Origin: Nonomuraea zeae
GTDB taxonomy: Bacteria; Actinomycetota; Actinomycetes; Streptosporangiales; Streptosporangiaceae
Length of the DNA stretch: 38,711 nt
NCBI RefSeq assembly: GCF_005889725.1
Contig: NZ_VCKX01000098.1
Span: 1-38,711 of the forward strand
Direction of reading: 5' to 3'
Shown: piece after piece, positions 7,510-15,768 of the stretch
Numbering within the stretch: the first letter of the stretch is position 1
Layout: every line of letters starts with the position of its first letter
Notes under the pieces: generated by a model
What the model saw: only the letters and a program-made list of their open reading frames with translations
Told to the model about the DNA's origin: nothing
The model's database searches: none
Position numbers and translations under genes: made by a program

Positions 7510-8634
7510 ATGAAGAACATGACGCATGTCGCGGGCGGCAAGGACGACTTCCAGCTCGTACGCCATCTGACCCTGTCCGGCAGCCATTTCGAGATCGGCC
7601 GGGCGCTCACCGAGGAGGCCAGGCGGCTGGGCTGGTCGCCCGCCCCCGCCGACCCGACCGTGAACCGGGCCCGCCGCACCTGGTTCGAGCGGCACTGGCC
7701 GCAGCACCACGCCCGGATGGACGGCGCGGCGGCGGCCCTCGGTCTGGACCCGGACCAGGACGAGCTGGCGCTGGACGGGCTCAACTTCATCCCCGAGGGC
7801 TCCGGCTGCTCGGCGCTGTGGATCCCCCCGTCGGCCTCGGCGGACGGCCACGGCCGGGTGGGCCGCAACTACGACTTCTTCCCCTCGACCGCCAGCGAGA
7901 TCATGGGCACCGCCCCGAGGCCGAACGAGCTGCCGATGGCCTCGCGCCCCTACGTGATCACCACGGTGCCGGACCAGGGCCTCACCACGACCGTGATCAC
8001 CATGAACGACCTCGACGGCTGCATGGACGGCATCAACTCGGCGGGGCTGGCGGTCATGCTGCTGATCGCCGACTTCGAGAACGCCACGCCGCCGGAGGGC
8101 GCCACCACCCCGCAGGTCGGCCTGGCCAGCGTGCAGCTGCCCCGGTTCCTGGTCGACACCTGTGAGACGGTCGAGCAGGCCAAGCAGGCGCTGCTGGGCG
8201 CCAAGCACTACGACTACGGCACCGCGCTGCACTACCTGGTGGCCGACGCGCACGGGCAGGCGTTCGTGTGGGAGCGGGGCAGGGACGGCAGCGAGCACAT
8301 CGTCGAGCTCGGCGACGGCCCGCTCTGCGTCACCAACCACCTGCTGCACCGCCACCCCGATCCGATGAACCTGCCGGAGGACACCGAGCACAGCCTGCAG
8401 TCGTACGGCCGGCTGCGCACCCTGCACGAGCGCAGCAAGGGCGTCACCATGTCGGCGCAGGACCTGCGCGACAGCCTGGGGGCCGTCCAGGCGGCCGAGG
8501 ATCCGCAGGTCCCGTTCCGCACGCTGTGGAGCACCGTCTTCGACACCGCCGACCGTACCCTCTCGACCCGCTTCTACCTGGGCGACGGCCGGCGCTACAC
8601 CGAGGAGCTGGTCTTTCACGCCTCCGAGAGGTAG
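7510..8634 (+). CDS. C45-family autoproteolytic acyltransferase/hydrolase (Ntn fold)
   Basis: A 374-residue protein resembling isopenicillin N acyltransferase-type C45 enzymes. The likely autocleavage site is Gly99-Cys100 in the motif GSGCSALW, with Cys100 becoming the N-terminal nucleophile; the following GRNYDFF (about residue 118) is a family hallmark. Length fits the family (about 340-390). There is no signal peptide, so it should act in the cytoplasm on an amide or amide-like bond. It lies 5 bp after the WYL gene. The final 19 bp overlap the end of the convergent acyl-CoA ligase gene. The true substrate cannot be read from sequence; beta-lactam acyl exchange is only one family activity. 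Confidence 0.82.
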   Translation: MKNMTHVAGGKDDFQLVRHLTLSGSHFEIGRALTEEARRLGWSPAPADPTVNRARRTWFERHWPQHHARMDGAAAALGLDPDQDELALDGLNFIPEGSGCSALWIPPSASADGHGRVGRNYDFFPSTASEIMGTAPRPNELPMASRPYVITTVPDQGLTTTVITMNDLDGCMDGINSAGLAVMLLIADFENATPPEGATTPQVGLASVQLPRFLVDTCETVEQAKQALLGAKHYDYGTALHYLVADAHGQAFVWERGRDGSEHIVELGDGPLCVTNHLLHRHPDPMNLPEDTEHSLQSYGRLRTLHERSKGVTMSAQDLRDSLGAVQAAEDPQVPFRTLWSTVFDTADRTLSTRFYLGDGRRYTEELVFHASER

Positions 8635-10103
8635 TCGGCGCGCACCTTCGAGCGGGACAGCTTGCCCGTGGGGGTGCGCGGAAGCGTCTGCCGGTATTCG
8701 ACCACCTTCGGGTGCTTGAACTTGGCGATGCGCGGCGCGCAGTGCTCCAGCAGCTCGGCGGTGAGCGCGGGCCCCGGCTCGACGCCCTCGGCGGGCTGCA
8801 CGAGCGCGACCACGTTGTGGCCCCACTCCTCGTCGGGCACCCCGATGACGGCCACGTCCGCCACCGCGGGGTGTTCGAGCAGCGCCGCCTCGATCTCGGC
8901 GGGGTAGATGTTGACCCCGCCGGAGACGATCAGGTCGGTACGCCGGTCGCACAGGAACAGGTAGCCGTCGTCGTCCAGATAGCCGATGTCGCCCGGCGTG
9001 TACCACTCCCCCAGCATGCTGGCGGCCGTCTTCGCCGGGTCCTTGCGGTACTCGAACTTGCCGAGACTGGACTTGACGTAGATCATGCCGGGCTCGCCGG
9101 GCGGCAGCTCCTTGCCCTCCTCGTTGACGATCTTGGCCTCGAACGTGGGGGCGGGCCGGCCGACGGTGCCCGGCCTGGCCAGCCAGTCGTGCGGCTTGAC
9201 GGAGAAGGCGATCGTCGACTCGGTCGAGCCGTAGTACTCGTACAGGACCGGCCCCCACCAGTCCATGATCTGCTGCTTGACCGCGACCGGGCAGGCGGCG
9301 GCGGTGTGGATGACCTGCCGCAGGCTCGACAGGTCGAACCTGGCCTTGACCTCCTCCGGGAGCTGGAGCATCCGGTGGAACATGGTCGGCACCATCATCG
9401 CGTTGGACACCCGGTGCCGCTCGATCAGCTCCAGGATGTTCACCGGCTCGAACTTGGGCGTGATCACCACGGTGTGCCCGAAGTGCAGCGCGAACTGCAC
9501 GTGCGCGCACGGCGAGGAGTGGTACATCGGCGAGGTCACCAGGTGGATCTCGTCACCCGGTTTGAGGTCCACGACCTCGCCCAGGAACCACGAGTACAGC
9601 GGCACGATCTCCTCGGGCGCGCTGCCGGGCAGCGGCCGCTGCACGCCCTTGGGGAAGCCGGTGGTGCCGGAGGTGTACCACATGACGGCCCCGGAGGTCC
9701 GCTCCCCCGGCGCGTCCGCGGGCTGCCCTTCGGCCAGCCCGGCGGTCCCGATCTCGGCGCCGGGCACGGCGTACCCGGGCCCGGTGACGACGACCTTGGC
9801 GTCGCAGTCGGTCAGGATGTACGCCACCTCGGCCGCGGTCAGGTGCCAGTTGATCGGTACGTAGTAGAGCCCGATCTGGCCGGTCGCCATGAGCATGACG
9901 ACCGCGTCGATCCCGTTGGGCAGCACGCCGGCCACCACGTCGCCGGTGCCGAGCCCGCGGGCCCTGAGCCCGTGTGAGACCTGGTTGACCCGGGCGAGCA
10001 GGTCTCCGTAGGACGTCTCCGTGCCGTCGGTGTCGATCACCGCGAGCCGGTCGGGGTCGGCGGCGGCGATGGCGTAGAAGCCGGGCAGCCCGGTGACGTC
10101 CAT
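8616..10103 (-). CDS. Acyl-CoA synthetase (FadD-like, AMP-forming)
   Basis: A 495-residue adenylate-forming ligase that activates a carboxylic acid to its CoA thioester through an acyl-AMP. Visible motifs are the P-loop YTSGTTGFPKG (143-153), YEYYGSTES in the middle, YTPGDIGYLDDDGYLF before the C-terminal domain, and PTGKLSR with catalytic Lys481. The ATG overlaps the upstream dehydrogenase stop (TAATG), so the three minus-strand genes are translationally coupled. It is the last gene of the operon. Context with two acyl-CoA dehydrogenases implies breakdown of a fatty acid, sterol side chain or similar acid. Specificity is unknown. Confidence 0.9.
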   Translation of the reverse strand: MDVTGLPGFYAIAAADPDRLAVIDTDGTETSYGDLLARVNQVSHGLRARGLGTGDVVAGVLPNGIDAVVMLMATGQIGLYYVPINWHLTAAEVAYILTDCDAKVVVTGPGYAVPGAEIGTAGLAEGQPADAPGERTSGAVMWYTSGTTGFPKGVQRPLPGSAPEEIVPLYSWFLGEVVDLKPGDEIHLVTSPMYHSSPCAHVQFALHFGHTVVITPKFEPVNILELIERHRVSNAMMVPTMFHRMLQLPEEVKARFDLSSLRQVIHTAAACPVAVKQQIMDWWGPVLYEYYGSTESTIAFSVKPHDWLARPGTVGRPAPTFEAKIVNEEGKELPPGEPGMIYVKSSLGKFEYRKDPAKTAASMLGEWYTPGDIGYLDDDGYLFLCDRRTDLIVSGGVNIYPAEIEAALLEHPAVADVAVIGVPDEEWGHNVVALVQPAEGVEPGPALTAELLEHCAPRIAKFKHPKVVEYRQTLPRTPTGKLSRSKVRADYLSEA

Positions 10104-11146
10104 TACAACTCCAGCAGGTTCGCGAGGCGGGCGCGGTGCAGGCGGGGCGGGCCGAGCAGCACTTCGTCGGCCTTGGCGCGCTTGTAGAACAGATGTGCGT
10201 CGTGCTCCCAGGTGAAGCCGATGCCACCGTGCAGCAGCAGGTGGTCGCGGGCCACCTCGAAGCAGGCGCGGCCGACGTAGGCCTGGGCGAGCGCGGCGGC
10301 CTCCGGCAGCTCCTCCGGCGACTCGTCGGCGGCCCAGGCCGCGTATCTGACGATTGACTCGGCCTGTTCGAGCTTGCAGTGCATGTCGGCCAGCTTGTGC
10401 TTGACGCCCTGGTAGGAGCCGATGTAGCGGCCGAACGCCACGCGGATCTTGGCGTAGGCGACGATGGCGTCCAGCGACGCCCGCAGCACGCCGAGCTGCT
10501 CGGCCGCCAACGCCACGCACAGCCGGTCGCCGACGCCGCTCTCCGGCGGCGAGCCCAGCACCCTGGCCGGCGCGCCTTCCAGGACCACCCGCGCCTGGCC
10601 GCGCGTGATGTCGAGCGTCTCCAGCGCGGTCCTGGTGACGCCGGGCGCGGCCAGCTCGACGGCGGCCATGACCACGCCGTCGGCGCCCAGCGCGGGCACC
10701 ACCAGCACGTCGGCCTCCATGCCGCTGAGCACCTGCGCCAGCGTGCCGTGCACGGCCGTGCCGTCGTAGGTGATGTCGGCGTCGGCGTCCGGCCGGGCGA
10801 GCGTGGCGGTGATCCGGCCTTCGGCGATGCCGGTCAGCAGCTCCTTGTCCGGCGCGGGGCCGAGCCGGGTGACGGCGACCGTGGCGAACACGGTGGCCAG
10901 GAACGGTCCAGGCAGCAGGGCGGCACCGGTCTCCTCCAGCGCGACCGCCAGCTCGGCCAGGCCCGCGCCCGCGCCGCCGTACTCCTCGGGGACGATCAGG
11001 CCGGACAATCCCAGCTCGCCGTTCAGCCGGGCGTACACCTGCGGGTCGTAGCCCTCGCGGACCTTCGGCAGCGGCGCGGCCGTGCACAGGAAGGCGCGCA
11101 CGGCCTCGCGGAGCTGCTGCTGTTCTGGGCTGAGTACGAGCTTCAC
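10103..11146 (-). CDS. Acyl-CoA dehydrogenase, second (beta-type) subunit
   Basis: A 347-residue flavoprotein-type acyl-CoA dehydrogenase. GTG start overlaps the preceding gene's stop (GTGA). It begins VKLVLSPEQQQLREAVRAF and ends with the family pattern LLLHGGIGFTWEHDAHLFYKR. It is shorter than a typical homotetrameric enzyme (about 380-400) and its middle domain is divergent. In mycobacterial steroid catabolism, adjacent FadE genes encode two unlike chains that form an alpha2-beta2 enzyme; this pair has that arrangement. It would introduce a C2-C3 double bond into an acyl-CoA using FAD. Confidence 0.88.
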   Translation of the reverse strand: MKLVLSPEQQQLREAVRAFLCTAAPLPKVREGYDPQVYARLNGELGLSGLIVPEEYGGAGAGLAELAVALEETGAALLPGPFLATVFATVAVTRLGPAPDKELLTGIAEGRITATLARPDADADITYDGTAVHGTLAQVLSGMEADVLVVPALGADGVVMAAVELAAPGVTRTALETLDITRGQARVVLEGAPARVLGSPPESGVGDRLCVALAAEQLGVLRASLDAIVAYAKIRVAFGRYIGSYQGVKHKLADMHCKLEQAESIVRYAAWAADESPEELPEAAALAQAYVGRACFEVARDHLLLHGGIGFTWEHDAHLFYKRAKADEVLLGPPRLHRARLANLLEL

Positions 11147-12309
11147 CCCTGCGTCCCCACCTTCAGGTCCTTGAACGGCACGGTCTTGTCCACCCGGGGC
11201 TCGGGCGGCAGGTTGAGCACCCGGTCGCCGACGATGTTGCGCATGATCTCGTTCGTGCCGCCGCCCAGCGCCATGCCGGGGGCCAGCGAGATCTCCCGGG
11301 CGAGGAGATGATCGGCGAGCGCGCTCTCGGGGCCGGCCAGCCGGGTGGCCAGGTCGGCCTTGAACATGGTCAGCTCGGCCAGCAGCAGCTTGGCGGCGCT
11401 GCCCCGGGCCCCCGGGAAGATCCCGGCCTTGGTCTCCTGCGCGAGCCGCTGGTTGAACAGCGCGAGCGCGCGGCTGCGGATGTGCAGCTCGACGAGCTCG
11501 TCGCGGACCAGCGGATCCTCGGTGTCGACGACCCGGCGCAGCGCGTCGATCGAGGTCGGGTCGTCGCGCCGGCCGCTCATGCCGACGCCCGCCGAGATCG
11601 ACAGCCGCTCGTGCAGCAGCGTCGTGACGGCCACGCTCCACCCGTCGTTGACCTCGCCCACGCGGTGCTCGTCCGGGATGGTGACGTTGTCGAAGAAGAT
11701 CTCGTTGAAATTGGCCCTGCCGGACATGTCGCGCAGTGGCTTGACCGTCACCCCGGGGTGGTGCATGTCCACCACGAACATGGTCAGCCCCTTGTGCTTG
11801 GGCACCTCCACGTCGGTGCGGGCCAGCAGCAGCCCCCAGTCGGCGTGGTGGGCGACCGAGGTCCACACCTTCTGGCCGTTGACGATCCAGTGGTCGCCGT
11901 CGAGCACCGCCTTGGTCTGCAGGCTGGCCACGTCACTGCCGGCGCCGGGCTCGGAGAAGAGCTGGCACCAGATCTCCTCGCCGCGCAGCAGCGGCCGGAC
12001 GAACCGCTCGCGCTGCTCGTCGGTGCCCCGGTCGACCAGCGTCGGGCCGGTCATGCCGAGGCCGATCGAGAAGACGTAGGTGGGAAGTGTGTAGCCACGG
12101 GCCTCGGCGGCGAACTCGCGCTCCTCCGCCTGGGTCAGCCCCTGCCCGCCCCAGCGTTCCGGCCAGGTGATGCCGGAGTAGCCGGCGTCATAGAGCTTGG
12201 CCATGAATTCTCTGGCCCTGGTGACCGCGTCCGCCTCGGGGTAGTCGTCCGCTGGAGCGTTCTCCTGGAGCCAGGCCCTGGCGGCGCGCCGATACTCTGC
12301 AAGGTTCAC
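11143..12309 (-). CDS. Acyl-CoA dehydrogenase, first (alpha-type) subunit
   Basis: A 388-residue acyl-CoA dehydrogenase, first gene of the minus-strand operon. GTG start at 12309 follows AAGGAGACGAT, a good ribosome site. Motifs include WCQLFSEPGAGSDVASL (FAD/substrate region), the Trp-Thr of GQKVWTS, and the C-terminal GGGTNEIMRNIVGDRVL. These resemble the FadE proteins of mycobacterial cholesterol degradation more than short-chain beta-oxidation enzymes, judged by eye. It probably pairs with the adjacent dehydrogenase. The promoter lies in the 342-bp divergent region shared with the TetR gene. Confidence 0.9.
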   Translation of the reverse strand: MNLAEYRRAARAWLQENAPADDYPEADAVTRAREFMAKLYDAGYSGITWPERWGGQGLTQAEEREFAAEARGYTLPTYVFSIGLGMTGPTLVDRGTDEQRERFVRPLLRGEEIWCQLFSEPGAGSDVASLQTKAVLDGDHWIVNGQKVWTSVAHHADWGLLLARTDVEVPKHKGLTMFVVDMHHPGVTVKPLRDMSGRANFNEIFFDNVTIPDEHRVGEVNDGWSVAVTTLLHERLSISAGVGMSGRRDDPTSIDALRRVVDTEDPLVRDELVELHIRSRALALFNQRLAQETKAGIFPGARGSAAKLLLAELTMFKADLATRLAGPESALADHLLAREISLAPGMALGGGTNEIMRNIVGDRVLNLPPEPRVDKTVPFKDLKVGTQG

Positions 12310-12365
12310 ATCGTCTCCTTGGCATCAGTGCTCACTTACTCTAGCCAGGTCGCCGCAGGACGCAT

Positions 12366-12378
12366 AGAGCATTGCTCT
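12366..12378. promoter_or_regulatory. 13-bp dyad, candidate operator
   Basis: AGAGCA-T-TGCTCT is a perfect inverted repeat 57-69 bp upstream of the dehydrogenase start, where a repressor would block the promoter. The neighbouring TetR protein is a candidate binder. This is inference. Confidence 0.35.
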
Positions 12379-12434
12379 GGAGGTCTTTCCCGCGCTGCAC
12401 CCTCGTGATCGAGGTTTCCGATACCGGTGCGCGC

Positions 12435-12451
12435 TTTGTCCTGCAAATGCC
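12435..12451 (+). repeat. 17-bp motif, copy 1 (TTTGTCCTGCAAATGCC)
   Basis: This copy matches 12608-12624 at 15 of 17 positions in the same orientation, with only the central dinucleotide differing (GC or AT). It is flanked by TACCGG and CCGGTA. Its place in the divergent region suggests a regulator-binding site. Confidence 0.55.
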
Positions 12452-12607
12452 GGTACGGAGTGACTGATGCTGGGTAATGAAAGGTTTTCGACCCTGATCA
12501 CGACCGCCACCGGGCGCACGGTTACCATGATCAAGATGACTGTGTGTCAGCGGCGCGGCCAGGCAGTGAAGGAGGTCCCCGGCGACAGCCGAACGAGCCG
12601 CGCCCGA

Positions 12608-12624
12608 TTTGTCCTATAAATGCC
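12608..12624 (+). repeat. 17-bp motif, copy 2 (TTTGTCCTATAAATGCC)
   Basis: Second copy, 28 bp before the TetR start codon, 173 bp from copy 1. Its location over the presumed TetR promoter fits autoregulation. Confidence 0.55.
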
Positions 12625-12651
12625 ATATATCAGAAGTTAGAGTTACACGCT

Positions 12652-13251
12652 GTGACACAAGGGTTCAGCCGATTACGGCGCGAGGATTTGCTGAAGACGG
12701 CCTGCGAGGTGATCGCGGAGCAGGGCTTCGGGCACACCAGGACCGTCGACATCGCCAGAGCCGCCGGCGTCAGCCAGGCGCTGCTCTTCTACCATTTCGA
12801 GACGAAGGACGGGCTTTTCGCGCAGGCCTTCACCTATGCCGCCCGCCTGCATCTCAACGCGCTCGGCGACATCGAGCGCTCCACCGGCACGCCGCTCGAC
12901 CGGCTGCGCACCCTGCTCAGGCTGTGCTCGCCGGCGATCCCCACCGAGGGCTGGCGGCTGTGGATCGACGCGTGGGCCGAGGCGATGCGCAGCTCGGAGC
13001 TGGAGGCGATCTCGCGGCGGATCGACTCGCAGGGCCGCCTGCTCCTGCGTTCGATCATCGAGTCGGGCGTGGACTGCGGCGAGTTCAAGTGCTCCGACCC
13101 CGACGCGGCGACGTGGCGCATCCTCGGGCTCATCGACGGCCTCGCGATCCAGACGCACGTGCATTCCAAGGTGCTGTCCAGGCGCCGGGTCAACGTGCTG
13201 ATCCGGACGGCCGCGGCGAACGAGCTCGGACTGGCCGTCGAAAACCTGTGA
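12652..13251 (+). CDS. TetR-family transcriptional regulator
   Basis: A 199-residue protein with the N-terminal TetR helix-turn-helix: AACEVIAEQGF-like first helix, then TVDIARAAGVSQALLFYHFETKDGL (around residues 30-54). GTG at 12652 is preferred because it gives the normal 10-15 residues before the HTH. An upstream in-frame start at 12544 would add 36 residues of poor coding quality. The C-terminal ligand domain is generic. Its divergent position suggests repression of the acyl-CoA dehydrogenase operon and perhaps of itself, with an acyl-CoA or fatty acid as a plausible inducer (inference). Confidence 0.88.
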   Translation: MTQGFSRLRREDLLKTACEVIAEQGFGHTRTVDIARAAGVSQALLFYHFETKDGLFAQAFTYAARLHLNALGDIERSTGTPLDRLRTLLRLCSPAIPTEGWRLWIDAWAEAMRSSELEAISRRIDSQGRLLLRSIIESGVDCGEFKCSDPDAATWRILGLIDGLAIQTHVHSKVLSRRRVNVLIRTAAANELGLAVENL

Positions 13252-13316
13252 TCCGTACCCTTCCCAGCGCTATTGGATAGTCCGTACAATTGCTGGGCGA
13301 GGAGAGGAGCGCAGCG

Positions 13317-14306
13317 ATGACATCCGCACCGAGCTCTACCGCCGCCAGGGAAAGCGACGAGCAGGTCGCGAACAGGAGCGCCTACCAGGCGGTCATCGAA
13401 CGTCTCTCGAAGGCGTCGGTGGACAAGCACTGGGAGCCGTACCGGGACATACCGTGGGACGACCCCGAGTTCCTCGTGGACCGGGCCGATCCGCGCTGGG
13501 AGCTGCCCGAGGTGGACAAGCTGGGCGGGCACCCCTGGTACCGGAGCCGCTCCCCCGAGACGCGGGCCGCGATCGGCCTGTGGCGGATCGCCACCGCCAT
13601 GAAGATCGGGCTGCAGTTCGAGAACCTGCTCAAGCGCGGGCTGCTCAACTACGCCTACCGGCTGCCCAACGGCTCACCCGAGTTCCGCTACGTCTACCAC
13701 GAGACCATCGAAGAGGGTCACCACGGGATGATGTTCCAGGAGTTCGTGAACCGCACGAAGCTCCCGGTACGCGGCATGCCCGGCCCCCTGTCGGTGATCG
13801 CGCAGGTAGCGCCGTGGATCCCGCTGATCTCGACCGAGCTGTTCTTCGTGTTCGTGCTGGGCGGCGAGGACCCGATCGACCACGTGCAGCGCAAGGTGCT
13901 GAAGGACGGGCGGGTCCACCACCCGCTGGAAGAGACGATCATGCGCATCCACATCGCGGAGGAGGCCAGGCACATCTCCTTCGCCCGGCACTACCTGCGC
14001 AACCGGGTGCCGCGGATGGCCGCCGGTCGCCGGCTCATGCTGGGCATCGCCTCACCGATCATCCTCGGGGTGATGGCCCGGATCATGCTGGCGCCCCCGG
14101 GGCCGATGATCCGGCGCTTCCGCATCCCCGCGCACGTGGTGTCCGAGGTCTACCTGCGCAATCCGGCCGCCAAGCAGGAGATCAGGGACTCGATCGGCAA
14201 GACGCGCGAGCTGTGCGCCGAGATCGGGCTGGTCAACGCGTTCACCCGGCGGATCTGGCAGGCCATGGGCATCTGGGCGGCCCCGCGCGAGCCCGCCCGC
14301 GCATGA
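13317..14306 (+). CDS. AurF-like diiron oxygenase
   Basis: A 329-residue helical protein with a four-helix-bundle diiron signature: Glu102 in the helix QFENLL, the helix HETIEEGHHGMMF (residues 128-140), and EETIMRIHIAEEARHISFARH (split here: EETIMRIH at 205-212, then AEEARH at 214-219). This Glu/His pattern matches the p-aminobenzoate N-oxygenase AurF and related diiron oxygenases. ATG at 13317 follows GGAGAGG. It lies 65 bp after the TetR gene in the same direction. Hydrophobic stretches near 160-185 and 235-255 are consistent with membrane association. It may be an N-oxygenase, hydroxylase or desaturase; substrate unknown. Confidence 0.75.
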   Translation: MTSAPSSTAARESDEQVANRSAYQAVIERLSKASVDKHWEPYRDIPWDDPEFLVDRADPRWELPEVDKLGGHPWYRSRSPETRAAIGLWRIATAMKIGLQFENLLKRGLLNYAYRLPNGSPEFRYVYHETIEEGHHGMMFQEFVNRTKLPVRGMPGPLSVIAQVAPWIPLISTELFFVFVLGGEDPIDHVQRKVLKDGRVHHPLEETIMRIHIAEEARHISFARHYLRNRVPRMAAGRRLMLGIASPIILGVMARIMLAPPGPMIRRFRIPAHVVSEVYLRNPAAKQEIRDSIGKTRELCAEIGLVNAFTRRIWQAMGIWAAPREPARA

Positions 14307-14307
14307 G

Positions 14308-15099
14308 CTAGGCCCGCGGGCGTCTGGCGATCAGCACCTCGGTCACCGTCCGCTGCTCCCACCTGCCCGACGGGTTCTGCGCCAGCAGCGCCGCCCGCGC
14401 GGCCCCGGTGAAGGCCGCCACCCGGTCGCCGAGGCGGGCGGGTGCGGTGTAGGAGTAGGACAGCTGCAGGCCGATCACCGCGTCCAGGTCGTACATCCGG
14501 CGGTTCTCGTACGACGTCGCGTCCAGGTCGCCGAACGGCGAGGTCTCCAGCACCTCGTGATGGTGCTCGCCGCTGGTCTGGTAGGAGTTGGCGGCCCGGA
14601 ACGTGTTCACCCCGAACTCGTCGCGCACCCGCCGCATGACGGGCTCCCACGGGCCCTCCTCCATGTCGCGGGGCGGCGGCCCGATGATCGCCACGACGCC
14701 GCCCGGCGGCAGCAGCTCGTCCAGCTCGGCCAGCACGGCACGCCGGTCCATCCAGTGGAACGACCTGCCCATGACCACGTGGTCGAACGCCGGGAACGCG
14801 CGCAGCGTCGTGGAGTCGCCGGAGAGCCAGGTGATGTTCGGCACGCCCGCCGCCAGCCGCGCGCCCTCGGCGAGCATCTCCTCGTCGGGGTCGGCGGCCA
14901 GGACCCGGCGCACGCGCCGCGCCAGCGGGATCGCCACGGTGCCCGGCCCGCAACCCAGGTCGAGCACCGTGCTGTCCGCGCCGAACGTCATGGCCAGATG
15001 CTCGATCGCCGGATCGCCGTGACCGGAGCGGTATTTGGCGTAGTAAGGGGCCGCGCCGCCGAACAGGTCTCCCATGAATGGGACCATATACAGGTTCAC
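14308..15099 (-). CDS. SAM-dependent methyltransferase (class I)
   Basis: A 263-residue class I methyltransferase. Motif I is VLDLGCGPGTVAIPLA (45-60), with the acidic residue of motif II in VLAADPDEEML, and SFHWMDRR marks a UbiE/Methyltransf_11-like domain. The GTG at 15099 is taken as start, but ATG at 15087 or 15075 is equally possible because none has a clear ribosome site. It converges on the diiron oxygenase with one base between stops and diverges from copC with 27 bp between starts, so the promoters must overlap. Substrate unknown. Confidence 0.85.
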   Translation of the reverse strand: MNLYMVPFMGDLFGGAAPYYAKYRSGHGDPAIEHLAMTFGADSTVLDLGCGPGTVAIPLARRVRRVLAADPDEEMLAEGARLAAGVPNITWLSGDSTTLRAFPAFDHVVMGRSFHWMDRRAVLAELDELLPPGGVVAIIGPPPRDMEEGPWEPVMRRVRDEFGVNTFRAANSYQTSGEHHHEVLETSPFGDLDATSYENRRMYDLDAVIGLQLSYSYTAPARLGDRVAAFTGAARAALLAQNPSGRWEQRTVTEVLIARRPRA

Positions 15100-15126
15100 A
15101 ACGTGTTCGATGGAAGGTTCTGATCT

Positions 15127-15768
15127 GTGAGGCGGCTACTCACGGTCCTGCTGCTCGCCTTCGTCGCGGTGGGGCTCGCCCTTCCGCCGGCGCAGGCGCA
15201 CAACGTGCTGATCGGCAGCGACCCCAAGGACGGGGCGACGCTGACGGCCTCGCCCGAGCGGGTGACCCTGGTGTTCGACCAGGCGGTGCGCCAGGGATAC
15301 GCGCAGATGGGCGTGACGGGGGCGGACGGGTCCGCGTGGGCCGACGGGGCCGCCGTCGTCGCGGCGGAGCGGGTGTCGGTGAAGGTCAAGCCGCTGCCTG
15401 CCGGAGGCGCGTACGTCGTGGGCTACCGGATCCTGTCGTCCGACGGGCACCCGGTCACCGGGAAGATCACCTTCACCCTGGCCGCCGGCGCCACCGGGCA
15501 GACCGCGCAGGGAACGCAGGGAACGCAGGGCACGCAGGACACCGGCGCGGAGAGTGCCGGGTCCGACGCTGAGGCGGCCGAGGCGGCGGCCAACGGCGGG
15601 GCCGGGATGGCCGTGGTGTGGATCGTGGGCGCGCTGCTGGTCCTCGCGGCCGGCACGGCCGTCGCCCTGCGGCGCTCCGGCCCGAGCGCGGCCCCCGCTC
15701 CGGCCGCACAGGCTGCGGAGGCTGCGGAGGCTGCGGAGAAGTCTCAGGCTGAGGAGACGCGGGCGTGA
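15127..15768 (+). CDS. copC: CopC-domain copper-binding protein
   Basis: A 213-residue exported protein. Signal peptide at 1-24 ends PAQA, leaving His25 as the mature N-terminus, the classic Cu(II) ligand of CopC. A second conserved His108 lies in SSDGHPVTG. After the beta-sandwich come short repeats (GTQGTQGTQ), a transmembrane helix (about 160-182) and an Ala/Glu-rich cytoplasmic tail with three AAE repeats, so the domain is membrane-tethered. GTG start has GGAAGG upstream. It overlaps copD by GTGA. Together they would bind copper outside and pass it to or through CopD. Confidence 0.9.
   Translation: MRRLLTVLLLAFVAVGLALPPAQAHNVLIGSDPKDGATLTASPERVTLVFDQAVRQGYAQMGVTGADGSAWADGAAVVAAERVSVKVKPLPAGGAYVVGYRILSSDGHPVTGKITFTLAAGATGQTAQGTQGTQGTQDTGAESAGSDAEAAEAAANGGAGMAVVWIVGALLVLAAGTAVALRRSGPSAAPAPAAQAAEAAEAAEKSQAEETRA

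Larger units (their letters stand above)
12310..12651. promoter_or_regulatory. Divergent control region between dehydrogenase operon and TetR
   Basis: A 342-bp gene-free stretch. It contains a perfect 13-bp dyad AGAGCATTGCTCT (12366-12378), a CCTCG-TGAT-CGAGG dyad (12401-12414), a 17-bp motif present twice (listed separately), and a TACCGG/CCGGTA inverted pair around the first copy. Short open frames here have no coding character. No -35/-10 pair stands out strongly. Confidence 0.6.

Noticed and set aside
12325..12534. A 69-codon minus-strand frame in the divergent region
   Set aside because: No ribosome site, no coding bias and no recognisable motif. The region is better explained as promoter and operator DNA.
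12544..12651. Longer TetR start at 12544
   Set aside because: It would place 36 non-conserved residues before the HTH and run through the 17-bp motif. The GTG at 12652 gives a normal TetR length.
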